This document shows, one piece after another, positions 25,462 to 39,646 of a stretch of 64,000 nt of DNA. How positions within the stretch are numbered: the first letter of the stretch is position 1; each line of letters begins with the position of its first letter. Under the pieces are notes generated by a model. It was not told where the DNA came from. It worked only from the letters and a program-made list of their open reading frames with translations, and did not search any database. Made by a program: the position numbers and the translations under genes. Source of the stretch: Vespa crabro. Lineage: Eukaryota; Arthropoda; Insecta; Hymenoptera; Vespidae. The stretch lies in contig NC_060958.1 of the NCBI RefSeq assembly GCF_910589235.1, positions 11,653,437 to 11,717,436 of the forward strand. The letters run 5' to 3'.

Positions 25462-27355
25462 CAAATTTCAGTCAAAGGAAAAAAAAGACAAATGTGTTTC
25501 TTTGATGCGTCGTCTAACTAACATAAAAAAATCTAAATCACCTCCACCAGCTACTTATTCAATGGATAATCCTGTATTTGAGGATGGTAATGCCATGAAT
25601 CCAATGCATGTTAGGTAAGCTTTTATGTATACTTTCTATAATCTAAAGCTTTGTGCTTGTATATGTTATATGGTTCAGTTTTTTATTATTCACAAAAAAA
25701 GAGTAATTTTAAGTACACTTAGTCTGCATGTTCCTCTATGCATTTTTTTAATTTTATTGATAATACCTTTGTGCACGTACAATTGTGAATGTACTCATCT
25801 TTAAGTCAAATAAATACTGTCTGTATGTGTGCTCGTATTGGCATATTTTGTTTCAGCAGAATTCATTAACAATCTTTTACATTAGTTTAGCACTACACAT
25901 GAAATTACATTTTGTATCATAATTTCATAATGAATAGGAATTTTATTGTTCCAGTGATACACACTTCATTAATATACATTTAATAAAGAAATAAATTTTT
26001 ATTTTATTAGTTTGAGACAATAAGAATAAATGATATTTTGCACGCATTGATATGTTTCTAATATATCTGTGGGGTGGGGGGTTGTATTAAAAATTAGATC
26101 GGGATCTTGTCCAAGTCAGTTGCTACAGGTGGCACCCACACAGGAATTAAATGCTTCGAACAGTGTTCATCGCATGTGTCCAGGCTCTGTGCAAGGGCAC
26201 GTCACGTCCTCACAGAGACTAAAGTTCAAGGAGAGACCCTCTTTACAGGTCTCAGTTTTCGAGAGGTTAGTCGTTGTAAAGTAATTCTAAATAGAAACTT
26301 CAAAATACAAATTTCGATGCGACTTTCATTAAATTATATTTATGTTTATTTATAATATGCATAAAATTATAAAATAGTTTTAAAAAGCTGTTATAATAAA
26401 GATAAAGTTTAAAGTAAATATCAGCTTATAATGACTTTCTGAATACATACAGAAAATAAATTTCTATATATGCTTTTTCTATAATATATAAATAAATAAA
26501 AAAAAATACAATGTAGCTGTCACATAAGCTGTACATGCTTTTGGCAGTTTTGCATTATAATATGATCATGAGCTCCATGGTGTTGACTACTTATTATATA
26601 CTATGTGTGCTAATTGTGTAATTCAATCAGGTAAGTGTTTTATAAATGCACTCAAGAAGATAATATGCACTAAGTATTTTTACTTATGTCTTTGTTAGTA
26701 GTATTTCATGAAAATGACAAGTTTAGTATTGTTACATGTAATAGAATGAAAATATTTATTTACATTATCAATATATTCTTTTATTCTTATCACTTGTTCT
26801 TTTCGACAATGCTAGACTATTTGTTGTATTATAGTCATTTGTTCTCGTTGAATCTCATCTCGTGAATGTGTCAATTTCTCTGGAATTTTCGAGCTTGTAT
26901 CTCATAATTCTGTGCTTTATATATAACATTATTTTTAATAGATCGAGCGATACAAGCGGAGTAGTAATGCCTACAACCGTTGCTGGTAATCATCATCGTA
27001 AAAGTAATTCTTTGGATACTGGTATAGGTAAACAAGTGAAACAACAACCTTCGCGTGAACGGTAAGAACAATATCTTTTATTATATTTGTCAATGTCCTA
27101 TTGTATTAAACTCTAATATTTATTATATTATGATAATTAATCAAAGCGGCTCAATAATTTTGTTTACACAGTGAACGAGTATATAGATTTCGTTGCATAG
27201 TACCATATCCACCTAATAGTGAATTTGAATTAGAACTACGAGTAGGTGATATAATTTATGTACATAAAAAACGTGATGATGGATGGTATAAAGGGACACA
27301 GCAACGTACCGGACGCACTGGTCTTTTTCCCGCAAGTTTTGTGGAAGCTTTCTGA
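22584..27355 (+). CDS. POSH: POSH: RING and four-SH3 scaffold E3 ubiquitin ligase, 906 aa
   Basis: Thirteen exons: 22584-23041, 23125-23239, 23313-23411, 23484-23620, 23695-23821, 23899-24219, 24318-24610, 24749-25077, 25154-25380, 25472-25614, 26098-26265, 26942-27061, 27172-27355 (2721 bases). The protein (SH3RF family) scaffolds JNK signalling components and acts as an E3 ligase at endomembranes. The RING is C3HC4: Cys12, Cys15, Cys28, His30, Cys33, Cys36, Cys49 and Cys52. SH3-1 is at about 139-190 (spanning exons 1-2), SH3-2 at 204-258 (KALYDFRMTTDDEDGCLTFN), SH3-3 at 460-517 (YVALYPYKPQKADELELRKG) and SH3-4 at 849-906 (RCIVPYPPNSEFELELRVGD), ending exactly at the C-terminus. Ser/Thr/Pro-rich linkers lie between SH3-2 and SH3-3 and after SH3-3. 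RSGSCPSQLLQ at the 25614/26098 junction is a conserved linker motif. All four SH3 domains are intact, so the gene looks functional. Confidence 0.95.
24682..24740. repeat. (TA)n microsatellite in a POSH intron
   Basis: An interrupted TA tract ending about 8 bases before the CTATGCAG acceptor of exon 8. Confidence 0.85.
25433..25461. repeat. 29-base T homopolymer in a POSH intron
   Basis: A pure T run a few bases upstream of the AAATTTCAG acceptor of exon 10; probably the polypyrimidine tract. Confidence 0.85.
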
Positions 27356-28662
27356 GAACCAGCTCAAGGTCGACTAGTACTAGAAACATGTATATAATTA
27401 GCGTAGGATAATATAGTTAAAAGATACTAAGTCATGACAAAAGTAAAAATTCATAAATAATTTCTTCATGAATTGTCAATATTCAAGAACTGTCAATATT
27501 GCATAACAAACTAATGCTCCAATTAAAATGTGCATGATCATAAAGGAATCCCGTATTACACGTATAAAATGTGCTTACAGTTTATATACTATTTATATCA
27601 AAGAGGAGACAATGTAATGTACATAAATATGCTGATACATTGAACTTATACTGCCATTGATAATATAGTAAGTACAAGGATGACTAGGTAATAATACATG
27701 TTTTGTGCAATGTTTATACTGCCACTTAAAAGTGACTGTTGTAAAAGAATATTTTTTGCTAATGTTGTTTTAATGCTTTTTGTTTCATTAATTCAATACG
27801 CTGCCATTGTAAATAATGTGTATAAATATTATATACATATATATTCGAATGAGTACGGGTATATATAACATATACATTTTATCAGTACATAAAAATAGCA
27901 ATAGCATTAATTAAAAATCATTGTTTGAAAGTTTGAATTTATCTTAACAATTCGTCATATTTACATATCATCAATAATCTCATTGATATTTTCTGAATAA
28001 TACTTGTTTTTTTCTTTTATTAACAGTATTATTAAGTCAATTCAGGGTGGTACAGAAGTGACAATTTCAAAATAATGTTACTGTATCCCATATAATGTTT
28101 TCTGCTAATATATATTTATATTTATATTTATATTTAAATTTATATAATACAAAAATTATTCATGCTCTGCTAATTATTTCAAAAGTTTATAGTACACTAT
28201 CTTTTGGTATAAATTTATGATCTCTTTTATAGATCTTCATGTACCAAATACATATATATGTATGTATCTGTTATATATGAATCAGTTTAATCTTCAAAAT
28301 ATGATATCATTAGAGAATATATACGTTTGATAATATATAAAATTGAAGGTAATGTAAATAATAAAATTGTCCACGTAGTACACAAAATGATTGCATAAGG
28401 TATACCGCAAAATGAATGCTTAAGACATCTCGATCAATTAGCATACACAGCTTTATAATACATTCATTACTTTCTTAGATAAAATAATCATGAATAAAAA
28501 TCTGAAATCTTAAGTATATTTATATTCAGAAGAACTACTTGTGTTCAAATGTATCATTCTAAACTTAATCACTTTGATTAGCATTGGAGGAAAATGCTAG
28601 GCTGTACTATAATTACAAACAATAATATCCTTTATTCTTATTGAGCGCATGTATATATATAT

Positions 28663-28716
<54 letters not shown>

Positions 28717-29431
28717 GTAGAAAAAATGGTAGAATTTTGTAATAGCGGACTACTTCTCATATAACAGTTCTTCAACTAAATAATAAAATATTTAAAATTA
28801 TATTATGCAGTATATTTATAGGTGAGTATTTTATATGAAATCAAGTTAAATAATATTATTAGAGGCAACGTAAAAAGAGAGAGATACATCAATTACATAT
28901 ACTACAAATTAGATAACTTATGGTATCTAATCCAACATTTGCTTATCATCAGTTAAATATTCATACTACAAAGTTCAACATTTAATATAACAATAATATG
29001 AGTTATCATATCTAATGGCACCAAATTTATATAACTTCATTATACTGTAAATTTATCCTCTAATGCTACATCAATGAGTTAATATAATCATCTATATACT
29101 CGATATACAAGGCACCAATATAAATAAAACTAATGCGAACGTATATAGGAATATAATTACTGTAAATATAAAATATATAAAATTCCATGATATATATTGC
29201 AATAAGATATCGTAATTTTAGGACTTTTTTAAATATGTTTTCTTTTTTTATTAATTTATTAAATCACGAAGCAACGCTCCATGATATTTGTTATAAAGAA
29301 AAATTGAATCGACTGCACGTAGTTTATAGTTGTGCAATCTGTTAAATACTTTATTAACGATTTAATAATATTTCGTACGTAAAAGGAAAATAATATTTAA
29401 ATTGAATTTTGGAGCTGTATAAAAATTGTAA

Positions 29432-29470
<39 letters not shown>

Positions 29471-31503
29471 TTTATTTAAGTTATAATAATTTACAATATT
29501 TCTTCAGGACTGCAAATGGGACACATTAATTAATTATTCGATAATAATAAATCAGTACGGAATATTTCTGTCATTAGTATATAATAATCGATAAAATTTA
29601 TCTTGATGTTGTGTCCACAGTATCTACAATTATACGAATATTTAAATGATATTTAAATAATCGATATATAAGAGTTGTAATAAAACAATGAATGCCTGTC
29701 ACCAACTTTTATGTGTATATATACATATATATATGTATATATATATATATATATATACATATGTATATGTATATATATGTTTTTTTATTTACTTCATGTT
29801 ATTTAAAAAAAATAGCACATCTTAATGTATACTAAAAGTATAGTATTCCTAAAATAGAAATAAAAAGCCAAGACGAATGATGCATTGCAGTTTAGCTCAT
29901 TCATGCGGCCTACGGATGATTGCGTTCGATATGGAACGCAATTATACAGATAGTACAGTTTGAAATGAGATACTTTCGCGGTGCTGATAATTTAAAAACG
30001 TGCTTGGTAACATATAATCCCTCAGACTATATATATATATATATCGTTTCATACATCGACGTATTAATAATATTATATAATAAAATCTCAAATTTTCGGT
30101 GGTAATGAAAACATTGGCTATTAGTACCAATATTTTAGATGAAATAAAGTTTGCGATGAATTAACTGACAACGAACATTTTATCATTTTAAATGCTTCTC
30201 GCGTTACGAATGCGTGATAACGATTAATTTCTCACTCATATTATTGAAGGTCATTGGAAACAAAAAAAAAAATATTCAACAATATTCGAGAATATTATTG
30301 ACATTTATCTTATAAATATCGTTCAAATTGCGTTTAGATTTTTGGATTTCTTAAACATTGGGATATACTAACGAAAAATAAAAGTTAAAAACATGATTGG
30401 AGAGGTATTATGTTGGCATTTTACTTTCACATTTTATTACTCAGAATTGTTGCGCGTAGTAGTATACGTAAGAAAGATAAAAAAATGATAAAAAGTTTGC
30501 AAAAAAATAAAGTCAAGTATCAAAGGCAAAGATCAGACCGATATATTTAATATCCATTTAGAAAAGATTTTTAATAGAAAATAATAATCTATTAATATAT
30601 CAAGTGCAAAAATTATGGTGCATTGACATATGAGCATGCGCGATCCTGTTTGTAGCTTATTTATCGTGTTGTTAATTATATATAGTACAGTCTTGACACG
30701 CAACTATAGACATTATATCCACACAGTTACTGTCATATTTAGTATGCGTCAAAGGTTTGTAGAAGGTAGTCTGTCTTAATGCTTCTTCGTCGATTGAATT
30801 GCATCTCGTAAGTTTACTTTCAAATTACGCAGAACGTTTTTATCCAACGTATTTTTTTTTCTTTTTTTTTTTTCTTTTTTCTTTCTTTCTTTCTTTTTTC
30901 TTTTTTTTTTTCTTTTTTACATTTTGCCATTTCAAATTGATCACTTTCTTCATCTAGTGTGTAGTTCGATCGCAGTTCAAATACGATCTTTTAATTGAAT
31001 TACATTCCTTCATATAAACAGGCATGTAGGTTGATTTTAATTTGAATTGGATTGTGGATCGAATCAGCTATGATTCGCAAGAATATGAACGAACTTAACG
31101 ATAACCGTCAATATATTATTGGTTGTTTATACAACTATTCTTTAAGTATTTATGATTTAATTCAATGTGTTTTAATAAAAACAAAGCAGATAATAATTAC
31201 ATTCTATGTCTAATTATAGATAAAAAAAAAACATTAAAAAATCGATCTTTGGTCTTGCTTTATATATTATTAGACATCTTATATATTATTAGAAAAACGG
31301 TCGCTGTTTAATAATAAATCAAATATCTTTCTCATGGTTTTGATGTTTTTTTCGCAAAATATCAAAAGATTAGGTTGAAATATACCGAAGATAACACGTT
31401 ACGAAATAGTTTAGCAGAAATAGTTTTACATGTGTGCGATTACAATTAGAATTTATTTGATTAAAAACTGATTATACTGTAGGTATTGGAATAAATTTTT
31501 GTC
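27356..31503. other. POSH 3' UTR and AT-rich intergenic DNA
   Basis: More than 4 kb of very AT-rich, CpG-poor sequence. Part of it is the POSH 3' UTR; AATAAA-like motifs occur at about 28493 and about 29676. TA repeats lie at 28651-28712, 29438-29466 and about 29720-29780, and a T/C-rich tract at about 30850-30920. No coding exon was recognised on either strand. The last few hundred bases should include the TMEM53 promoter. Confidence 0.5.
28651..28712. repeat. (TA)n microsatellite
   Basis: About 60 bases of TA with a single AAA interruption. Confidence 0.9.
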
Positions 31504-32780
31504 ATGATGATACAAGCAAAAATAATGTCTTCCTTTTTATGGAAAAGATTTAATTATTGTTTACAACCAAGACAATTAATGAATAGACAAAATATGGTAA
31601 TAATCTTTATTTTATAATTCATTTAAATATAATATATTTGAAGTAATCACTGCAAATAATTATTCTACTATGTTTTTATTAATAGGCTATTATGCTAATA
31701 ACTCCTAGATTATTGTCCACTTGTGAGATTACTAAGAATATAAAATTTATCTCCCATGATAATGACATTAGAATATCAAAATATACAGTGAAAACTTCTA
31801 ATTCATCAGAAAAACGACCTTTGCTAGTTTTGATTTGTTGGCTTCTAGCTAAAGAGAAACACTATATGAAATTTACTGATTTGTATTTACAACACGGATT
31901 TGATGTTACGATAGTAACTATCACTCCATGGCAGCTTATGTGGCCTGAAAAAGGATCCAGAGTGAGTTATTGAATAATATGTAAATTATACGACATTTAA
32001 TTACAATGAATACATTTTACTTGTAGATAATTGCAGCAGATTTGTTGACATTCTTAGAAGAAAATCAGGATTATCAACAAATTATGCTGCATGGATTTTC
32101 TGTGGGTGGCTATTTATGGGGCGAAGTTTTAACTTATGTACATAGCAATCGTGAAAAATATAATAATGTTATTGATAGAATTATTGGTCATGTATGGGAT
32201 AGTGCTGCAGATATTAGTGAATTTGTTATAGGCACGCCACGTGCTATATTTCCTAATAATCCTTTGTTGCAATCTATAATACAAAAATATTTAATGTAAG
32301 CTACAACAAACATGTACATAAGTAGTATAAATAACATGTAGTAAATTAATTTACGAACTAATAACTTTAAAAAATTTTTAGCTATCATATGAAAGCATTT
32401 TACAAGCAATCTACACAGTATTACCTTCGCTCTAGTCAGATGTTTCATACAAATTTAATACGGAGTCCAGCACTTTTTCTTGTAAGTAATGTAGATCCTG
32501 TGGGACCAGTAAGTAGTAATATGAGGGTAAGAGATTCATGGGATTCCTTAGGTGTAAAGGTAAAGATGAATATTTATATGGGTATTTTTCTAACAATATA
32601 AATATTTCTTCCAATTAATCTCAATTTATTTAATTGCAGACTTATGTCAAAATATTTGATGGATCACCCCATGTAGGACATTATCAGAAATATCCAAAAG
32701 AATATAAAGCAGAACTTCATGCATTTTTAGGGATGTTAAACTTAATCAAAAATAAAGGTAAAATTACAGCCCAAGGCTAA
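31504..32780 (+). CDS. TMEM53: TMEM53-like DUF829 alpha/beta hydrolase, 318 aa
   Basis: Exons: 31504-31596, 31686-31961, 32027-32295, 32382-32559, 32640-32780 (957 bases). The family (TMEM53/NET4, Pfam DUF829) has an alpha/beta-hydrolase fold. The vertebrate member sits at the nuclear envelope and dampens BMP signalling; no substrate is agreed. Seen here: a core strand LLVLICWLLAKEKHYMKFTD, then LHGFSVGGYLWGE carrying a nucleophile-elbow GxSxG with Ser148. An acid candidate lies in FLVSNVDPVGPVSS and a histidine in DGSPHVGHYQKYPKEY, so a complete catalytic triad is available. The N-terminal 30-40 residues are basic and lack acidic residues, which could be a mitochondrial-type leader, but this is weak. 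Two in-frame ATG codons occur at 31504 and 31507 and either could be used. It lies tail-to-tail with DDX49. Confidence 0.9.
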
Positions 32781-33297
32781 ACTGAAATAGATTATTGAAT
32801 ATTAATATTATTAATATCTTTATATTCATCTATGTCTATATGATATATACCATCAATTGTTATTTAGTATCCATATATACAATTTACTAATATTATTTTT
32901 GCTATGTCACTTTAAAAATCAATCAATTTAATAGATAATCAATCTAATATATAAAAATTCTTACTTTTTAAAAATAAGAAGTATATATAATCTCATTAAT
33001 AGAATATATTGTGTATCGTCTATAGAGAGTAAAATGATCATAATTACTTAAGGCGAAAGGATACATTAAAATAATAAGTATTTCCGAGACTGAACATATT
33101 CGTAATTATTTTAAACTAACGTCTTTGTAATATATTTTTGCAAAAAATGTATTAAAATATATGTAAATTTTATTAAATTCGTAATTACGAATGATTTTGT
33201 ACCTTTTCTATAATACAAATCATTATTTCAAATACTAATATATACTTTATACATTCAACTTTATTTATATTATTAGAAATGTGTAATTCAATCTGTA
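32781..33297. other. Convergent 3' region of TMEM53 and DDX49
   Basis: About 500 bases of AT-rich DNA between two stop codons; presumably both 3' UTRs. No other feature is seen. Confidence 0.6.
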
Positions 33298-35199
33298 TTA
33301 TCTATTTTCATTATGTGATATTTCTGTTTTTCTTTTTTGCAATTTTCGACGTTTCTTATGTTTCTGTAAAATTAAATCTATTTCTTCTGGATCTTTCCCT
33401 TCCAAGAGTAACTGTTTTCTCTTATTAATTATTTTTTTCTCATAAAAATCAGCTTCATCTAATTTTATTTCTGCTTCTCTTTTTGCTACGGATACCTGAG
33501 TTAAGATTGTAACAACCTCTTCATCTACGAAAAATCAATTTGTTATATATATGTACATATATGAAAAATAAATTTTTTTATCATATTACACATAGAACTT
33601 AATGTTGAAAAGTGTCTTACCATCTATTTTGTATTCAATCAATTTTGTTCCAATAATACTTTCAATTGCATGTAGTAATTTTATATCATACGGTGTTATC
33701 AGACTAACTGCCATACCACCTTTACCTGCTCTTGCTGTTCTACCAACTCTATGAATATACTCTTTTGGTACATTTGGTATCGTATGATTAATTACTAATT
33801 CTACGCCAGTTATATCTAAGCCTCTTGCCGCAACATCAGTTGCTATCAAAATTTTTATGTGATTTGATTTAAATTTATTAAGAGCTGCTAAACGTTCTTT
33901 CTGTTTTATCATTGCATGAAGTGCAACATTTATAAATCCTACTTCATTTAATGTCATAGATAATAACTGACAATTCCTACAAAAATAACATATTTCAAGA
34001 AAACTTTCAAAAGAAATATATAACTGCAGATATATCCCTTACTTGCAAGTATCTGTAAATATCATAATGGATCCAGTCTCATTCGTTGTGCGAAATGTTC
34101 TTACAACTTCTACAAGAAAAGAATCAATAGCATCTTTAGGACACAAAACATAACGTTGATCAAGTTCTTTTACTGTAGCAATACCAGATTCATCTTTTGC
34201 TTCCCACATAAACACCTTAAACAGTAATAATAAATAATTAAATGTGTGTATGTGTGTGTGTATACACACAGGAATAATAACAGATACAAATATAATTGCT
34301 ATACCTTCCCAGGGGCAAGATGTTTTGCTTTATCAAGAGCATCTGTAATTGTAGCACTAAATAACAAAACTTGTTTTTCTTTAGATAAAGTTGGAAATAT
34401 AACTTTCAGTTGTTTATCAAAAGATCCACTTAATAACCTATCAGCTTCATCCAATACTAAGAACTTAATTTTTTCTAGAGAAAATGTATTACAACTTTCT
34501 ATATGGTCCGCTAATCGTCCAGGAGTTGCCACGACTACATGTGGTTTTTTTGCTAATTCTAAACCTTGTACCATCATATCCATTCCTCCGACAATAACAC
34601 ATTTTTTCAAATTGATTGATTTTCCAATAACAGCAAATTGATCGGCTATCTATAGATAACACATATTGTAGATTGCAATCTTATGAAAATTAAAAATTTT
34701 TTTTCAAGTGTTTTGTTAAACATACTTGAAATGCTAGTTCTCTTGTAGGCGTTAATATGAGAGCAAAAATACCATAAGGATCTTCACATAATTTCTGTAA
34801 TATAGGAAGTGCAAAAGCAAGAGTTTTACCACTTCCTGTCTTTGCACATCCTATGCAATTATCGCCAGCAAGTATACGCGGAATACATTGCTGCTGAATT
34901 GGTGTTGGTTTCTTCAATCCTATAAATGTAAAAATATAAAATTATCAATTATCTTTTTGCATAAAAAGGTTAGGTATGATTTAGATAAGATCGTATACAA
35001 CAGTAAAATTAAGTATTTACTCTTGACGTGCGTTAATATTGCTTCTACTTATGATAAAAACATATAATATATGTGTACAAATATATATACATATTATAAA
35101 ACACAGGAAAAAGTAATTATTTTTACCCATAGAATTGCATTGAGTAATGATCCACGAATTGAGATTTAGATCGGTGAATGATTGACAATCGGTAATCAT
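33298..35199 (-). CDS. DDX49: DEAD-box RNA helicase DDX49 (yeast Dbp8 family), 455 aa
   Basis: Minus-strand exons: 35127-35199, 34726-34919, 34305-34649, 34043-34215, 33621-33976, 33298-33524 (1368 bases). This nucleolar ATP-dependent helicase is required for small-subunit rRNA processing. All motifs are present in order: Q motif (LKKPTPIQQQCIP), motif I AKTGSGKT, Ia PTRELA, GG (GGMDM), Ib TPGRL, II DEAD at 156-159, III SAT, IV IMIFTDTCK, V ATDVAARGLDI and VI HRVGRTARAGKGG. After the core comes KREAEIKLDEADFYEKKIIN, then KRKQLLLEGKDPEEIDL, specific to DDX49. A short basic C-terminal tail follows, shorter than in the human protein. The start is the first ATG of the first exon; the Q-motif glycine codon spans the first intron. 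Confidence 0.95.
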
Positions 35200-35862
35200 T
35201 TTACAATTTCGTCTAGAATAATTATTTAAACGAAAACAAAATTGGCAAAATATAAGAAAATAATATAATATCTTTCCAATAAAATGTCAAAAACCCGCGT
35301 TTTCTTGCCAACCACTTAACGCATGCTTCGCATACTAAATAATGGCGTAGCAATATACACACACACACACACACATATATGTATATACTATAAAAAATTG
35401 AAAGCTCGTTAGTCAGTGTTGTATAAAACAGAATGTTAACAAAACAGTAATGGTATTAAGTTATCTATATATTTAAATAATATATATGTCTATATATTAT
35501 TTTATAATATATGACATGATATATGATTTGATATAAATAAAATATATGATTCGTAATATGTGGGACCAACTTCATTGATGGACAGGAGAGACTAAACAAT
35601 TTGAAGAGTTCATATAAACACGTGACTTATTCGATCTTTTCTAATTAAAACCATTTGATCTGTTTGTATATATACTCGATATCTTTCAATCTGTTTACTA
35701 GGATTATTCCTGTTTATATTCCCGCTAAGAGCAGATGATACAACAAAAGCTATATTATGTTGTACATTAGACATGTTCTAGGACTTATATCACTTTGTTT
35801 TCGTGATATCAACCTGACAATAAGCAACTGATGCTGTGATAATGAATTATTTAAACTAGAAA
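35200..35862. promoter_or_regulatory. Divergent region between DDX49 and the DUF4817 ORF
   Basis: About 660 bases upstream of DDX49. It holds a CA/TA microsatellite at about 35355-35390 and AT-rich DNA. It must contain the DDX49 promoter; no specific motif is assigned. Confidence 0.4.
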
Positions 35863-36126
35863 ATGGAAGGCATGCATTTGATATATGGACTCGGCGAATG
35901 TAATGCAGCAGAAGCAAGACGTCTATATGGGGATTCTAATCGTTTTTCTAATAGACGTCTTCCAGACAGGAAAACATTCCAGCGATTAGACGAACACCTA
36001 CGAGATACAAATTCTTTTAAAAAACGAATGTTAGATGCTGGTAAACCCGTTAGTGTTCGAACTGTTAATCTCGAAGAGTCGCTTAGAAAATACTGGAAGA
36101 AAGAAGCTCGACAGGCTCGAACGTAA
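35863..36126 (+). CDS. Lone DUF4817 helix-turn-helix protein, 87 aa
   Basis: A single-exon open frame with ATG at 35863 and TAA at 36124-36126. The sequence has the DUF4817 pattern: an opening HLIYGLGECNAAEARRLYGD, then NRRLPDRKTFQRLDEHLRDT, SFKKRMLDAGKPVSVRTVNL and an ending rich in Arg/Lys/Glu. DUF4817 is a homeodomain-like/transposase-type HTH domain common in many copies in arthropod genomes, often in mobile-element relatives. Here the domain stands alone with no transposase catalytic part, terminal repeats or introns beside it. It could be a solo domain gene, an exapted fragment or the 5' remnant of an element. The frame is intact over its whole length, which is unusual for a decayed transposon. 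Confidence 0.65.
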   Translation: MEGMHLIYGLGECNAAEARRLYGDSNRFSNRRLPDRKTFQRLDEHLRDTNSFKKRMLDAGKPVSVRTVNLEESLRKYWKKEARQART

Positions 36127-39100
36127 CTTGACCGTTGAGAAAGAAAGAAAAGAAAATTACTTTAGTACTAAATGAATGCTATTCTTTATGATATCCAGGA
36201 TACATAAATCGTGTATTAGTCTAGATCCTCGTAAAATAATAACAATGATAACGGTCATAAAAAAAAATACGTCAACTAAAAAAAGAGAAACATAAAATAT
36301 ACATGACGCAAAGGAAAACAGATTCATATATATATATATATATATATGCACATACACACACACATACACGCCAAAGTAAATACAACAATACAGCCAAAGA
36401 AACAAATTGAAAAGAGGAAAGAAAAGAAACACGTTTATATATGTATGGAATATAGAGCGAATATTGCGTTACGTGGTTGATTTATTACTATATCTTAAAT
36501 CATAAAAAATAATAATGTGATAATATACATTTTATATATATATATTTTTTTTCATAAATCATTTGTCGAATTGCTCAACAAAGACAACAATACAATTATA
36601 ATGTACAGATGAAGATGAAAATATGTTGAATTACTCCGATGAATATTCAAGAATATTTTTTTCCCCTAATGTCGTAAAACTCGTCTATAATTATTATAAT
36701 TATAATGACATTGCACCCCGCAGTCTCGTATGTGCTAAAAAAAAAAAAAAAGGATTTTTTTAATGGCAGTGATGAAAATTCTGCCGACAATGAAAGTTAA
36801 ATATTTATGGATTTAATAGAGTTATAAGATAATTTTAATTTTGAAAATTTACTCGTACGTGTCATTTCGACTCATAATTCTCTTGTTCGGTAATACATTT
36901 TTTAACGCATTCAAAATATGGACGTAGTATTTTCTTTATCGTGCAAATCCATCGAAAATACGTTATTCAAACTACATGAAGAACCACAATTTTATAATTT
37001 TCTATTGTCACATGAGTCTTTTTCTTTCATCATCGAAGTTTAGACAAAATGGGCCGCTACGTTTAGATTATATTTGAGATAATCAATGCATATAACGATT
37101 AACGTTATTATATAAAAAAAATTTTAATAAAATTCTATAAAATTCACAGAGTATTGAAATAAATATAAAATAAACATTGTTTATGTACTTTTCAATTTTA
37201 AAGAAAAAGAAAAGGATCTTAACAAGTAAAAAGGTTGATCTGATAAAATCCATTTTGTTTACCTTTTCAATTTTACATGCTTCTTTGTTAATTTCATTCA
37301 TTATTTTATGTAATTTAATAACTTGCCTATCTATAGAATATAAAAATTACATGTAAATCATTGATTCTTGAATATAATTAAAATGATGAACTTGTCAGTA
37401 AATAATTTATTACAAAATTAATTTAAGTCTTCCTATTGTACCCATTACCTGTTTTCATGAGACATTGGAATAACATATTGAGGTGGCAATACTCATATTT
37501 TGTCGACTTAAGTATTCTCCAAAGAAAGAGAAAACTAAGAAAAATATTTAGTATTATTTGATAATATTTACATTGATTTTGTCACAAAAATCATTGATAC
37601 GAAACACATAAAAATATATTAATGATTGCTTGTTTTCATCGTGTTTTGTACCATAGCCATGCAGAAAAGAGGCACAAAAATAGATATAATTTTTTACATA
37701 TTAACTATTAGAGTTTAAGTTCTGTCATATTATTTTGTATTTATTTATATATATGTCACTATGTTAATTCATAAGTATTTATAGTAGAAAAAGCGATGTC
37801 TAAATCATATTACATGCAAACTGAAACAAGTTTTATGCAAATATAACTCATAAACATTTTTGTTGGAATTTTCAATATTTCTTCTGTTGGTGTCATCGCT
37901 GCTTACTTTGTTATTTATTATTATGAAGATATTTTTATTGCAATCGTAATGATATAGAATCTGTCACTTGTAATTCCCCTTATAATTTGTCATAAGCATA
38001 GTTTCTAAATAATAAGCAAATATACACCTAATTATTAAATAACATGTATAATACAGATCCAAATAGTACTTATATTACAAGTAACGGCCCATTTAAATAG
38101 TAAACTTATACATTATACCACATAAAATATAATTGAAATAAGAACCTTTATCTGGTAAATATCTCAATAAAACATTACAATTTTATGTACAATAGCATAT
38201 GCTCACACCAAAAGTATGTGCATAATTTCTTTGCTATTTGATGAATTTTAAAATGTTTTAAATAGGCTGTAATTTGTCAATAAACATAACAGCTTTTTAC
38301 TATTAGTGCTATGTTAGCGACTTCGATTATAACGTATAAATTGAAGTGATCACGTCACGTTATGCTGATAATTATAACAAAAAATTTAATATTCGAAAGA
38401 TATATTATAACGATTGCTTATAATCATCAAAAGAATCTGGATATTCAAGTAAGCATTTCATAGCCTGCGTCACTAACTAAATTTTCTTGTAATACTTCTT
38501 CATAATAATTTTAATGATAGCATTCAGTATACCCTGGTATGTGCAATGCTTTTCTTTGACATTGATTTCGTATCAAGGCATTGTAGTACATCCAGATACA
38601 GAATACAAGTATGAATTCTTTTTACACACAAATATGTGTGTATATAGTTTTCAATAGGCACCAACATACACACATATTTATATATAATATAAGTATTATT
38701 TACAATATTATCATGACATTCGATCACGCATTTGGGAATAATAATTATTATATACTAGCTATTATTTAGCCAATTCAATTATTTAGTATTAATTATTATA
38801 CATAGTATAAGTGTATGGATCCTCCTCTTTGTCCGTGTTGCCTGCAGTAACACACAAAGACACAGTGTGTAGTATACCTTGTCCTACTTAACCAGTTCTT
38901 CACCATTAAAAAAGAATATAATATTATATAAATTTTGCATGAGAAAAATGTTTCCATTCAATTTATTAATTTATGTTTCAAATTGCAACTAAAATATATA
39001 TATTTCTTAATGTTTTATCATAAAACATCAAAGTTGGAGGAGAATAAAGTATTTCAGACATATATATCTATCAATATTTCGTTTACTAATCTACACGATA

Positions 39101-39646
39101 GAAGTAAAAAAAAAAAAAAAAAGAAAAAAGAAAAAGAAAATTGCTTCATCTAAATTATGATCATTTTTATTAGCAAGTCATTTTATTTGTGTAATATCTT
39201 TATGTAGTTATATGAAATTATTTTGCACAAATATCTATGTGTTATGGACTAATCTTACGATCTGATATAATTGGCCAATTTTTGTTTCACACATGGAATT
39301 TATAGGTGATATTTCTTTTGTTTATATAAAACCAACATCATATCTTGTTCAATTTATAACCATATTTGGAGAACATTACTAGGCCTTTAGCTATTCGTTG
39401 TTATAGGAATAAGTACATTTTAATTTATAAAAGAACAAGGAATAAATTAGGAAGTTAAGGAAAATCGGAAATATGGAAAATGTGACAATACTAATAGATC
39501 ATTTTCTCCTTTGTTAATAATAAATCATAAACAATAGTCATGAAGTCTTAAAGGACAAGGAGGCTTAAACTCTCGTGCATAATTATAATCATAATAATAG
39601 TCTGTTATAATCAATGATGGTGTATACACAATGAATTTTATAGCTG
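36127..39646. other. AT-rich non-coding stretch, probably including the Suv4-20 3' UTR
   Basis: About 3.5 kb of AT-rich, CpG-poor DNA. There is a TA/CA repeat at about 36326-36372 and an A-rich tract at about 39105-39140. Open frames are short and low-complexity on both strands. The end nearest 39.6 kb is downstream of the Suv4-20 stop codon and should include its 3' UTR. Confidence 0.5.
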
